NCBI GenBank assembly: GCA_947184155.2
Contig: CAMXCT020003179.1
Span: 506,001-570,000, forward strand
Direction: 5' to 3'
Source of the DNA: Cladocopium goreaui
Taxonomy: Eukaryota; Sar; Dinophyceae; Suessiales; Symbiodiniaceae
DNA length: 64,000 bases
Both the position numbers and the translations under genes were made by a program. Shown here piece by piece: positions 1 to 9,785 of the stretch (its first letter is position 1; each line of letters starts with the position of its first letter). The notes below the pieces were generated by a model. The model saw only the letters and a program-made list of their open reading frames with translations, was not told the DNA's origin and searched no databases.

Positions 1-36
1 TGTTACCATATATAGCATACATGGATCCTATGGGTA
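1..36. repeat. Truncated end of TIR element family E
   Basis: The first bases of the window match one end of the two complete family E copies (near 17.5 and 54.4 kb), including the terminal palindromic block CATGGATCCTATGGG. The rest of this copy lies outside the window, so its length and target duplication cannot be judged. Confidence 0.55.
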
Positions 37-169
37 AGGGGTGTACTCCCAAACAGTGATCATTTGATAATTACTCATGAAGGGTTGGCAAGCAACATCC
101 CTAACCTTGGGTGGGTAGTTGGACCACGGCTTATAGACGGCCGTGGGTTTTGGGGGGGTTTGGGGGGGG

Positions 170-1684
170 CTGATAACGTTCTTGGCTGCCCGCCTTACAA
201 GATATTCTCTTGGACTTGCTGCTACGCTATCCACTCTTCTCTTGCACCGTACCCTGGCACACGCTATCAACTTTTTCTTGTAACTTGCAAGACACTCTTG
301 ATTTTCGCATTGTTGTTTCTTGGGGGGGGATTTGGGGGGGTTTTGGGGGGGGGCTGATAACGTTCTTGGCTGCCCGCCTTACAAGATATTCTCTTGGACT
401 TGCTGCTACGCTATCCACTCTTCTCTTGCACCGTACCCTGGCACACGCTATCAACTTCTTCTTGTAACTTGCAAGACACTCTTGATTTTCGCATTGTTGT
501 TTCTTGGGGGGGGTTTTTTTGGGGGGGCTGATAACGTTCTTGGCTGCCCGCCTTACAAGATATTCTCTTGGACTTGCTGCTACGCTATCCACTCTTCTCT
601 TGCACCGTACCCTGGCACACGCTATCAACTTCTTCTTGTAACTTGCAAGACACTCTTGATTTTTGCATTGTTGTTTCTGATAACGTTCTTGGCTGCCCGC
701 CTTACAAGATATTCTCTTGGACTGCACGCTGCTGGCACACGGGTAACTTGCATCGATTTCTTGTTGTTCTTGCTGATAACGTTCTTGGCTGCCCGCCTTA
801 CAAGATATTCTCTTGGACTTGCTGCTACGCTATCCACTCTTCTCTTGCACCGTACCCTGGCACACGCTATCAACTTCTTCTTGTAACTTGCAAGACACTC
901 TTGATTTTTGCATTGTTGTTTCTTGGGGGGGTTTTGGGGGGTTTTGGGGGGGGCTGATAACGTTCTTGGCTGCCCGCCTTACAAGATATTCTCTTGGACT
1001 TGCTGCTACGCTATCCACTCTTCTCTTGCACCGTACCCTGGCACACGCTATCAACTTCTTCTTGTAACTTGCAAGACACTCTTGATTTTTGCATTGTTGT
1101 TTCTTGGGGGGGGTTTTGGGGGGGGCTGATATACGTTCTTGGCTGCCCGCCTTACAAGATATTCTCTTGGACTTGCTGCTACGCTATCCACTCTTCTCTT
1201 GCACCGTACCCTGGCCACGCTATCAACTTCTTCTTGTAACTTGCAAGACACTCTTGATTTTGCATTGTTGTTTCTTGGGGGGGTTTTGGGGGGGGGGCTG
1301 ATATAACGTTCTTGGCTGCCCGCCTTACAAGATATTCTCTTGGACTTGCTGCTACGCTATCCACTCTTCTCTTGCACCGTACCCTGGCACACGCTATCAA
1401 CTTCTTCTTGTAACTTGCAAGACACTCTTGATTTTTGCATTGTTGTTTCTTGGGGGGGTTTTGGGGGGTTTTGGGGGGGGCTGATAACGTTCTTGGCTGC
1501 CCGCCTTACAAGATATTCTCTTGGACTTGCTGCTACGCTATCCACTCTTCTCTTGCACCGTACCCTGGCACACGCTATCAACTTCTTCTTGTAACTTGCA
1601 AGACACTCTTGATTTTCGCATTGTTGTTTCTTGGGGGGGTTTTGGGGGGGGCTGATAACGTTCTTGGCTGCCCGCCTTACAAGT
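170..1684 (+). repeat. Ten-unit G-rich tandem array (about 95-185 bp units)
   Basis: Units start with CTGATAACGTTCTTGG at about 170, 354, 528, 677, 773, 954, 1126, 1298, 1481 and 1652. Each complete unit ends in a G-rich linker such as GGGGGGGTTTTGGGGGGG, and linker length is the main source of variation. The unit at 677 is a short rearranged one and the last is cut off at CTTACAAG. Long frames run through the array on both strands, but they are repeats of the unit and shift with linker length, so I do not call them genes. The G runs could form quadruplexes on the plus strand. Confidence 0.93.
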
Positions 1685-2566
1685 TTCAATGATCCAGCAA
1701 TGGATGTGGCGTCAAACAATTTTGCCGTGTTCTCCCAAAGAATTGATGTCATGCCTTGTCGATCTGCTGAAGAAATATCATGACTTTCAATGACGGCTTC
1801 ATCCACTGAAACAAATAGTTTGACTGCATTGCAAAATGACAAAAAAAAACATATTTTTCCCCATCTAATTACGAGATGAAGCCGCTTTAACTAATGGCAC
1901 GGCTGCGTGAAAGATCCAAAATGGACTGGAATGCTCTGACCACTGTAAATCAGCAGAAAAACAAATGCTCAGCATTGCTGGTGTGCTGAATTCCTCACGG
2001 CCGCCTGTGAGCCGTGTACCTAGTTTAATGCTTTAGTTTTTTTGCTATAGACTATAAATGGAAATAATCAGAACTATTAAACAGCAAAATAGTATTTTTT
2101 GTGGGCTATCCAAGGTTGACCATGACAAGCCCCGAAAAATCCGACTGAAATAGTGGAAATGGTGGAACATTACACTATTTGCTTGGTACTATATAATACT
2201 ATAGGATACTATAGGGTTTTGGAATATTATGGGAACGAAATAGTAATATAGCAACACTGCAAAATGATGGAACATGACTTTTCTAGGTGTTTTTGCAGGC
2301 ACTATATTTATAACTCTCACTCCAATCTGATCTGTATATAATCGATGGGTATCTAAGGAATATCATGAAATATCATAATATATCATCAGAATCTCATTTG
2401 ATGAAGCAGGTTTTAAAGAGACGATGAAGTTGGGAAGGGACTATCATTCCCAGCTGGGATAGCAATCCACCCTCGATGATGTGAAACTGCCGCATAACTG
2501 GAAGTGGTAGATTATTTTTCAATCAGCATCTGATACCATTGCCTTGACAATTTCTTCGGGTTTCAG
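1685..2566. other. Non-coding stretch, nothing recognised
   Basis: AT-rich sequence with many in-frame stops on both strands. It contains short direct repeats of the type ACTATA and ATATCAT around 2180-2390. I see no TIR pair, RNA gene or splice-bounded exon. Confidence 0.5.
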
Positions 2567-2646
2567 GTTTGCCCACCACCCTTTTTTCAAAACGAGGCGC
2601 CGATCGCTGGAAGAAGCCACGGACGCACGAAGTCGCCACGGGGCAG
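2567..2646 (+). CDS. Candidate internal exon, product unknown
   Basis: A GC-rich island follows a good acceptor (TTTCAG at 2561-2566) and could end at a GT donor (GTATGC at 2647). All three frames are open, so phase cannot be set. One frame gives a basic, charged peptide with RRRSLEEATDARSRHG. It lies upstream of the cold-shock exons and could belong to the same gene, but nothing proves it. Confidence 0.3.
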
Positions 2647-3135
2647 TATGCCTCCGGACAAATCAAGACACCGTGGGGACGTCGTGGGGTGCACGCCTGG
2701 ATGTGTAGATTAGTATTGGACTAATATAATATCCATTGTAATAAGGAGTAATTGACTAATATTAGTGGAGATATTATAATACTACTTAATACTACACACT
2801 ACCATTGTCCAGTATTGATATCATTAGTACCAAAATTATAAATGATATTACTGTTAATTGCAATGGATATTAATTATTATTCATATCGGACTAATGTTAA
2901 TGTACTTCCATTTTTAGCAACATAAAAAATACTCGTGCCAACATTGGTGGTTTCACTTTCAGTTCTCTTTCCATTCCTAAGTATTCCTAAGTCACTTTTC
3001 AAAGTAGCCAGATCGTGTTTCACTGACTGATGTTTCTCATTCCCAAGAAGGCAATCTGGCGCAGTTGACTTCGTTGCTATAGCTGTATGTAAACTTAAAA
3101 AGCAACTTTCCAAGTGTTTTGTTGTTGTTTTTTGT

Positions 3136-3163
3136 TCTTCCTTCTTCTTCTTCTTCTTCTTCA
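3136..3163 (+). repeat. TTC trinucleotide run forming a pyrimidine tract
   Basis: A run of TTC units sits directly before the CAATAGCAG acceptor of the first cold-shock exon. It looks like the polypyrimidine tract of that splice site. Confidence 0.6.
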
Positions 3164-3170
3164 ATAGCAG

Positions 3171-4590
3171 ATGATCATGTTTTGTTAGATCACGCGCGCG
3201 TGCGTTTGATGGGAAGAGTGGCTAAAGATGACCCCTCCACAGTCCACAGGACCTACAGCGAACAGAAAGGTTTTGGCTTCATCCGCTCCGATGGCGGGGG
3301 TGTTGTGTGTCATTGGATCATTGGATCGGGTAATGACATGTAATAACATCAAACTACACAAAATTACTATACATGTATATATATATAATGCTTAACAATG
3401 GAACATGAATCTAAAGAATTAGAAGTCAATGCGGGTTAATGTTTCTCATCGTCAGTGTTTGATGAACATGGCTACATTCAGCTGTGAAAATCCGTGTAGC
3501 GTGGGATTCTCTACATGTCTTTGGGCGGGAATTGGAATGCAACATGTTTTTTTTTGCTCGGAGGATCGTGGCACTAAAAAAACAGAACTGCAACTCAAGA
3601 ACAAAACAATGTTTTGGAAGCTGATTTTTCAGGATAGAGAACTGGAGAACTTTGATATTGATTTGGTTCATTTCAAATTCATTATATATTCTATAATTCT
3701 ATATATAAAATTCTGATTTTGGTTCCAAATCATCGGAACCCCTTTTTTTCCAAATCGGCCAGGTCTGGCCGAAGACGTTTTCTTCTTGCGCACCTCGATG
3801 CCCGAGGAGTGCGCCAAACTGGCGCCGCTAACTCCGGTGATTCGAGAGGGATTGGCAAGTCGTCAATGGCTAGATATGAGCACCATAAATAAATACATGA
3901 TAAATACATATATCTGGGTAAATTATAACGACCTCACTGCGACCTCACTGGAAATCATGGCTAGTAAGAGGAATCATCCCAAAATTGCCTTATTTCAGGT
4001 TAGTGAATTATTATCATTTACCCAGATATATGTATATACATATGTATATTTACATATGTATATTCATATGTATATACATAGTTGGAGATGTAGTTGTATT
4101 ATGTTGTGTTCATAGTTGATACACATAAAATTCAATTTGCTTGAATTTTTTAACGACAATAAATGCCTTTCATGGTCACCCTTTGTTTGCCATGGATGCC
4201 AGGGAACGCCGTCCCATTTCTTCACTGGCCCACTGGATGCAACTGGTGAACCTTAGTTCACCTTGCTCCATAATGGTTGAAAGTCAACAGTGGTTATATG
4301 ATCATGCAATTATTACTAACTAATGATCATGATTAACAATGGTCAATGGTGGTTAATCATGATGACTAATTATGATCATTAGTTAAACACCTATTAAACA
4401 CCATTATTAATAGTTAACCTTAGTTAACCCTATTTAGCCATCCTTAATAATGCTTATGGCGAATTTATTGATAATGTTTCTGAGTGGTCATGGTTCCTTG
4501 TATGAGCTGCCGGCTAGGTACCGAGACACCGCTGGCACCGAGCTTGTGGGTTGCACGGTGCGCCTTTCAGCGATGGATGATGCGAAACCA
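3171..4590 (+). CDS. Cold-shock domain protein (three internal exons)
   Basis: Three exons at 3171-3299, 3763-3854 and 4507-4590 join in frame. Exon 1 carries GRVAKDD, then YSEQKGFGFIRSDGG, the beta-2/RNP1-type motif of cold-shock domains. Exon 2 continues with LAEDVFFLRTSMPEE, matching the DVFxH strand. Exon 3 supplies ELVGCTVRLSAMDDAKPV, the last strands of the barrel. Intron 1 is GT-AG (donor at 3300, acceptor AG at 3761-3762). Intron 2 uses a GC donor (GCAAGT at 3855) and AG before 4507. Cold-shock domains bind single-stranded RNA or DNA, and multi-exon proteins of this type are common in dinoflagellates. The usual aromatic pair of RNP1 is kept in KGFGFI. The first and last coding exons are not identified. 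The domain assignment is firm; exon limits are by eye. Confidence 0.72.
3908..4032. mobile_element. TIR element family F, copy 1 (inside cold-shock intron 2)
   Basis: Ends CATATATCTGGGTAAAT and ATTTACCCAGATATATG form an almost perfect inverted pair about 125 bp apart. No coding capacity. The interior contains CCTTATTTCAG near the right end, resembling a splice acceptor. A diverged relative lies at 16163-16310. Confidence 0.7.
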
Positions 4591-5029
4591 GTGGGAAGTG
4601 GGACTTTATGGACATCATGTTGGAATTATATGGAAAATCCGAATTCCTGTTTTTTTTTTAAATCTGGCTGAAATGGGTGTGAATAGGGGGTTGAAGTTTT
4701 AAAGCGAACATAGCAGAATACGGCGTTCATGTGTGTTGCAGCATTGCAGTTCTAGTGATGCAAGGCTGGTGGTGCCCTTGTTGGTAGCTCTCACATGACA
4801 AAAACTAGGTCACGCCGACATTAGCGGCGCTGGACGTTTTGGCAGCTGGCTTGCAGCAACCTCTGTCTCAGTGAAACAGAGCTGGCATGGCTGCCCACAC
4901 ATCTCCTTTACAGTTGCGGCGCCACATCCAGCTGTAAATCCAATCCCACAACGCAGGATTCACCTTTTTGCTGGTTCCATCCTTTGCTGTGATCTCGGAT
5001 GGAACATACTTTTTCAAATCCTGCCATGC
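4591..5029. other. Intergenic or intron, nothing recognised
   Basis: No convincing exon. A GC-rich patch near 4810-4860 (GCCGACATTAGCGGCGC) and a peptide-rich frame from 4871 lack splice borders that would support them. Confidence 0.4.
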
Positions 5030-6018
5030 TCACCCCACCCCAACCCACCCCACCCCAACCCATGCCCCACGTAGCAGCAACGTAGCATCCACGTGGTGTG
5101 CAAGCGCAAATGAACGTTAACATCCCACCCCACCCCAACCCATGCCCCAGGTAGCAGCAACGTAGCATCCACGTGGTGTGCAAGTGCAAATGAACGTTAA
5201 CATCCCACCCCACCCCAACCCATGCCCCAGGTAGCAGCAACGTAGCATCCACGTGGTGTGCAAGTGCAAATGAACGTTAACATCCCACCCCACCCCAACC
5301 CATGCCCCACGTAGCAGCAACGTAGCATCCACGTGTGCAAGCGCAAATGAACGTTAACATCCCACCCCACCCCAACCCATGCCCCACGTAGCAGCAACGT
5401 AGCATCCACGTGGTGTGCAAGTGCAAATGAACGTTAACATCCCACCCACCCCACCCCAACCCATGCCCCACGTAGCAGCAACGTAGCATCCACGTGGTGT
5501 GCAAGTGCAAATGAACGTTAACATCCCACCCCACCCCAACCCATGCCCCACGTAGCAGCAACGTAGCATCCACGTGGTGTGCAAGTGCAAATGAACGTTA
5601 ACATCCCACCCCACCCCAACCCATGCCCCACGTAGCAGCAACGTAGCATCCACGTGGTGTGCAAGTGCAAATGAACGTTAACATCCCACCCCACCCCAAC
5701 CCATGCCCCACGTAGCAGCAACGTAGCATCCACGTGGTGTGCAAGTGCAAATGAACGTTAACATCCCACCCCACCCCAACCCATGCCCCACGTAGCAGCA
5801 ACGTAGCATCCACGTGGTGTGCAAGTGCAAATGAACGTTAACATCCCACCCCACCCCAACCCATGCCCCACGTAGCAGCAACGTAGCATCCACGTGGTGT
5901 GCAAGTGCAAATGAACGTTAACATCCCACCCCACCCCAACCCATGCCCCACGTAGCAGCAACGTAGCATCCACGTGGTGTGCAAGTGCAAATGAACGTTA
6001 ACATCCCACCCCACCCCC
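5030..6018 (+). repeat. 12-unit satellite array, about 80 bp unit
   Basis: CATGCCCC marks the units at 5061, 5141, 5221, 5301, 5378, 5462, 5542, 5622, 5702, 5782, 5862 and 5942. Most units are exactly 80 bp and nearly identical; the first units differ at single bases, one is shortened to 77 bp and one lengthened to 84 bp. Each unit has a C-rich block (CCACCCCACCCCAACC), ACGTAGCAGCAACGTAGCAT, CACGTGGTG and GAACGTTAACAT. Overlapping minus-strand frames repeating every 80 bp are an artefact of the array. Confidence 0.96.
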
Positions 6019-7161
6019 CATCCCACCCCTGGCCGTATATGCTGAAAAGTAGTAAACTCCTCTGATATGCTCAAAAGTAGTAAATTCGTCAGCGCCGCTA
6101 ACGGCGGCGTGAGCGTAAACTAGTTTAAATATAATATTTGGAGATTGAGACTTGTGTCTTCTTGTTTGCCGAGCTTGCAGTTTACTGATTCACACTGAAG
6201 TTGAAGAAATTAAAAACAACCAGCAATTCTTTGCGTACACTTCGCGGGTACCGGGAACACACTTAATTTTCACAGAATTTCACAGCACTGAGCACTTGTA
6301 CATGTTGGCTACATGTCACTGATGCTGTTCATATCAATGAATTTAGATGAATATAGAGAGATGATTTTGTTTCTTTATATATATATATATCTCTCTCTGT
6401 GTTTCTTGTCATCACATGTTTTTGTTTACCTATATCTAGGCTATATAGATGGCCGCAACCGCTAAAGTGGATAGCTACCGTTCAACTCTTGGCCCCGGAC
6501 GCGAAGCTCGGAAAACACCATTTTCTATTTAACAGCTAGGGAACTTTTAGCATTTAACATGGGACGAAGAATTGTGGTTTAATGGGATTTAGCCAACAAA
6601 CATGGTGATGTTAATGGGATGTTGATATATAATGTGGGTAAAACAATGCCATAAACCACCCATTTGGGAATTGTTTATTATACCACCTGTGTGTTTACTG
6701 AGTTTTATCTACTGGGGAAGTAAGACTTCAAAAAGAGACATCTTGCGGAGGCAGGTGATATTTCTACTGGAGACTGGGATTCAGCCACGGAGATGCCAAA
6801 CATTGATATATCATATCACGAATACTACTCATAGGGACCTCTACTGGATATTGATATATCCTATAGCCATGATGCGGAAACCAAGCTTCTAGGAAGCCTA
6901 TCCAGCATTGGGAAAAACCATCTACAAGGTAGATACGCTGATCGTTGATGTGTTTGACACCCCAAGCTGGTACCAGAAAAACACCTTGTCATTTCATAAA
7001 ACCATATAAAACCATATAAAACCTGAATGACATCCATAAAAATCGATTTTCCTGGGGAGAAACCGGAGAAAGCTATCAATTGCCATGGTGTGTTCTTTCC
7101 CCAGCGGCTAATCCTTCCATTTTACCGTCACAAAAGGGGCATCCTGGCCCCCCTTTAGCAG
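6019..7161. other. Non-coding stretch with a possible first exon and a family C element
   Basis: Contains a TA/CT microsatellite at about 6377-6400 and the family C element at 6632. A GC-richer patch at 6450-6515 starts with ATG and reads MAATAKVDSYRSTLGPG before a stop. It could be a first coding exon, but no donor is convincing. Otherwise nothing recognised. Confidence 0.35.
6632..6715 (+). repeat. TIR element family C, one-ended copy
   Basis: Begins with ATGTGGGTAAAACAATGC and continues CATAAACCACCCATTTGGG. The same text occurs reversed at about 47091-47150, and the same terminus occurs at both ends of the 29718-29833 copy. The right end of this copy is lost or diverged. Confidence 0.55.
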
Positions 7162-7202
7162 GTCAACTTTGAGCTGGTGAAGACGGTGGATGGGAGACGT
7201 GG
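7162..7202 (+). CDS. Candidate small exon, possibly cold-shock-like
   Basis: Follows a pyrimidine-rich acceptor (CCCCCCTTTAGCAG) and reads VNFELVKTVDGRRGS. This resembles the last strand of cold-shock domains (VxFEL...DGRxxA), so it may be part of a second such domain downstream of the 3.2-4.6 kb gene. It is too short to be certain, and the donor is unclear. Confidence 0.3.
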
Positions 7203-7245
7203 CAGTCCCATAGTTGTTTTGGATGTTTTGGGATATACATACATA

Positions 7246-7350
7246 TACCCTCCAGTAAATTAACATAGACCCTGCCAGATAGGGGTTGGAAGACTAGTTT
7301 CCACTATAAATTGGTGATTTTCAGGGTCTATGTTAATTTACCAGAGGGTA
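7246..7350. mobile_element. TIR element family B, copy with both ends
   Basis: Left end TACCCTCCAGTAAATTAACA and right end TGTTAATTTACCAGAGGGTA are inverted repeats; the internal arms (ATAGACCCTG and CAGGGTCTAT) extend them. It abuts a family A copy that starts two bases later. Confidence 0.85.
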
Positions 7351-7351
7351 A

Positions 7352-7466
7352 CTGGTTGGTGGTGGTTTGGGAACATGAATTTTATTGACTTTCCATATAT
7401 TGGGAATTTTATCATCCCAACTGACGAACTCATGTTTTTCAGAGGGGTGGGTATACCACCAACCAG
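7352..7466 (+). mobile_element. TIR element family A, complete copy
   Basis: 115 bp element with ends CTGGTTGGTGGT and ACCACCAACCAG. The conserved interior is CATATATTGGGAATTT, ATCATCCCAACTGAC and TTTTTCAGAGGGGTGGGTA. No coding capacity. Frames on both strands through it are incidental. Confidence 0.88.
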
Positions 7467-8276
7467 ATATGATGAGTTCGGCATATTATTCCCGATGGAT
7501 CCAAACAACTCCTGAGAAGGTACAGACACCCCAGTCCCACTTCCTAAGAAGGTACGGCTGGATCCATAGGGATTGTATATACTTATTAATAACAACAACA
7601 ATGCATGTTACATATATCATATATACTGATTTTACATTTACACGCATATGATATATGTAATATATAGTATGTGTTTAAATTGTTTGGCTATTGGTCTGGC
7701 TTTTTTACGGGGATGTTATCTACTCTTACCAGTAAAGTTTGAGTGGTGACCCGACTGGTGCCATCCCCAGGAAATCTCGAGCGCATCAGGTGGTCTTTGT
7801 TCCATAGGCCCCGCTGGGATGACAAAACTCTGGGCGAATGCGCGAATGGCAATACTCGTCCACAAAAAAAGGACCAGAAAACATGTGTGCAAATTATGCT
7901 AATATTTGTGAGGGTCCTTCCTGTCATGAACGAGGGAAGTAGAATTGAAACAGGACACCATCATTTTCCAGGCTGGGAAAAAAACAACATCGCAATATAT
8001 TGCAATATCTTTTGCTAACGAAACATGGCACCAAATTTTCCTTGATGTGTCTCTTAAATGTGTGGGACATCTCATTTTTCATAGGGAAATTTCCCTAAAA
8101 ATTCCAGCGAGTTCAGCTCAGTTTAGCTGCCCCCCTTGGAGGTCACATGAGCGCAGCGCAGCGCAGTGGTGATCTGGTGATATGGTGCATCCTTCATTGG
8201 ATGACAGCATGGAACAGGATGAAAATCCACCATGTTCGCAGTGGGGATCATGATGTCGATGTCTTTTTTTTTTCAG
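7467..8276. other. Non-coding stretch with one weak exon-like patch
   Basis: AT-rich. A frame at about 7768-7880, after the acceptor-like CATCCCCAG, reads NLERIRWSLFHRPRWDDKTL and could be an exon, but I see no matching donor and no family. GCGCA repeats occur near 8150-8166. Confidence 0.35.
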
Positions 8277-8552
8277 GGCATGGATGTCATGGGAAACCCT
8301 TCGTTGTTTGCACAAGAGTTTCAGCACAGAGGGAAAATACATCAAACCCAAGAGAACGTTTGGTGGGAAACAGTCTCAAAATTTAATGTGGACCCCTTTG
8401 TCATGGATCCAATGATTGTATCAACTCGGGCAGGGCATTCACGTGTCGCAGACGCAGCTGTAGACCCACGATTAAGCCCCAGAAATAGGTTTGCAAGATT
8501 GTGTGTGCAAGACATGTACTTTGCTTCCAGCCTATTTGTGGATGGATTGTAG
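8277..8552 (+). CDS. Candidate terminal exon, 91 codons, product unknown
   Basis: An excellent acceptor (nine T then CAG, ending 8276) is followed by a frame open to a stop at 8550-8552. The peptide begins GMDVMGNPSLFAQEFQHRGK and later has RLSPRNRFARLCVQDMYF. I recognise no domain. A minus-strand frame overlaps it but lacks splice borders. It could be the last exon of a gene whose other exons are not visible. It sits between the cold-shock exons and the kinase exons on the same strand. Confidence 0.35.
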   Translation, partial: GMDVMGNPSLFAQEFQHRGKIHQTQENVWWETVSKFNVDPFVMDPMIVSTRAGHSRVADAAVDPRLSPRNRFARLCVQDMYFASSLFVDGL

Positions 8553-9577
8553 CTATACACAAAAGTTACTTACAGTGATGCGTCGTTTTTTGTCATTGAT
8601 AGATATATGTTATAGATCTGTTTGTGCAATATGTCATATCCAGGTTTAGTAAAGATACTTTTTCGCAGACGAGCGGCAGACTAGCACATAGATCAAATAG
8701 ATTTTGTCATTTCACAAGGCGTAGCGTGTCATGACTCGTGCATCTGAAGCTCAAGGAGGAACGTCACCATAAAACCGTCGTAGCAACGCTCTCCTGCGAT
8801 GGGAGGGTTATGAGGGATCAGGAGCTCTCCGAAGGGATGCGACGGAAAAAAGTGGTCGGAGTCTGGAAGAGCTGGAAGATATTGATACAAGATTTGAAGA
8901 TGAAACCGGCACCAAGTATCACTAGGTATCTCTAGGATTATCTAGGTACTAAGTATCACTAAGTGGGGTCCAGAAGATAACTGTTCATGTGCTGGGTATG
9001 GTCAGCATTAGGTTCTAGGATGTTCTAGGGATTTTCTATGGAAAGTTGTGAGTGTAATCCATCAAGGACACAGGAAGGTGATAGTCCCAGAGTTTCTATG
9101 TTTGGAACGGCTTTGTTACTCGTGTTTCTTGCGCATATTAAAGTTTATAGAGTCGGCCCCAAAAAGATAGAGCCGTAATTTAACGCTAGTTTAGTAGCAT
9201 ATTCTTTGCAATCTTTTAGGTTGACATACTCCATCACTTCTTTTCATACCCTAAATTGTGATGATTCATGATGAGGATGTCAATGCCCAGTGCATATCAT
9301 TTGGTTGAAACGATGGTTAATTAGAGAGAATCATCCCAAAGTCACCCAACATCCCAAGGATTGTCATCATTTTCATCATTAAAATTGCAGATTTTGGGTA
9401 GCCCTTTAGGCTGGGGCCATGAATTGCAACCAAGTTCAAGGCACAAATCGCGTTGCGGGGACCCATGGCTTTTTAGTGGGAACACTGCGGGACCCATGGC
9501 TAGAAATGGTCACCATCCCCCACAGGCTCCACAGGAGCTAAATGTGCAGTCTGGCAGTGGTATTCTCTGTTTGGATA
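8553..9577. other. Non-coding stretch, nothing firm
   Basis: A charged frame at 8738-8935 (HLKLKEERHHKTVVATL) and a Pro/Gly-rich one near 9380-9560 are open but have no clear splice sites. CTAGGTA/AAGTATCACTA repeats occur around 8910-8965. Confidence 0.35.
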
Positions 9578-9683
9578 TACCCTCCGGTAAACTGTCACAT
9601 AACTATGGACAATCACCATTTTTCATGGAACAATTCACTATAAATGGTGATGTTCAATAGCTGTGTTAAATTACCAGAGGGTA
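9578..9683. mobile_element. TIR element family B, complete copy
   Basis: Ends TACCCTCCGGTAAACTGTCA and TGTTAAATTACCAGAGGGTA are inverted, 106 bp apart, with an internal inverted pair AATCACCATTT and AAATGGTGATG. It lies about 100 bp upstream of the first kinase exon. Confidence 0.82.
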
Positions 9684-9785
9684 ACCAAGATGTGCCAAGT
9701 GAGATCATTTCCATGTGAAAAGTCCATGTTGTCAAAACCATTTCGGCATCTCCCCCTAGTGGACTCGACCCCGTCGCCGCTTCAG

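Noticed and set aside
300-1650. TTTTGGGG-like text resembling ciliate telomere repeats
   Set aside because: The G/T blocks are single linkers between long unit bodies, not a tandem telomeric array, and the locus is internal.
227-1842. Long open frames on both strands through the 0.2-1.7 kb region
   Set aside because: They repeat with the tandem unit, change frame with each G-linker length, and have no splice or start context.
5030-6018. CRISPR-like regular array
   Set aside because: The whole 80 bp unit is conserved, with no variable spacers; this is a satellite.
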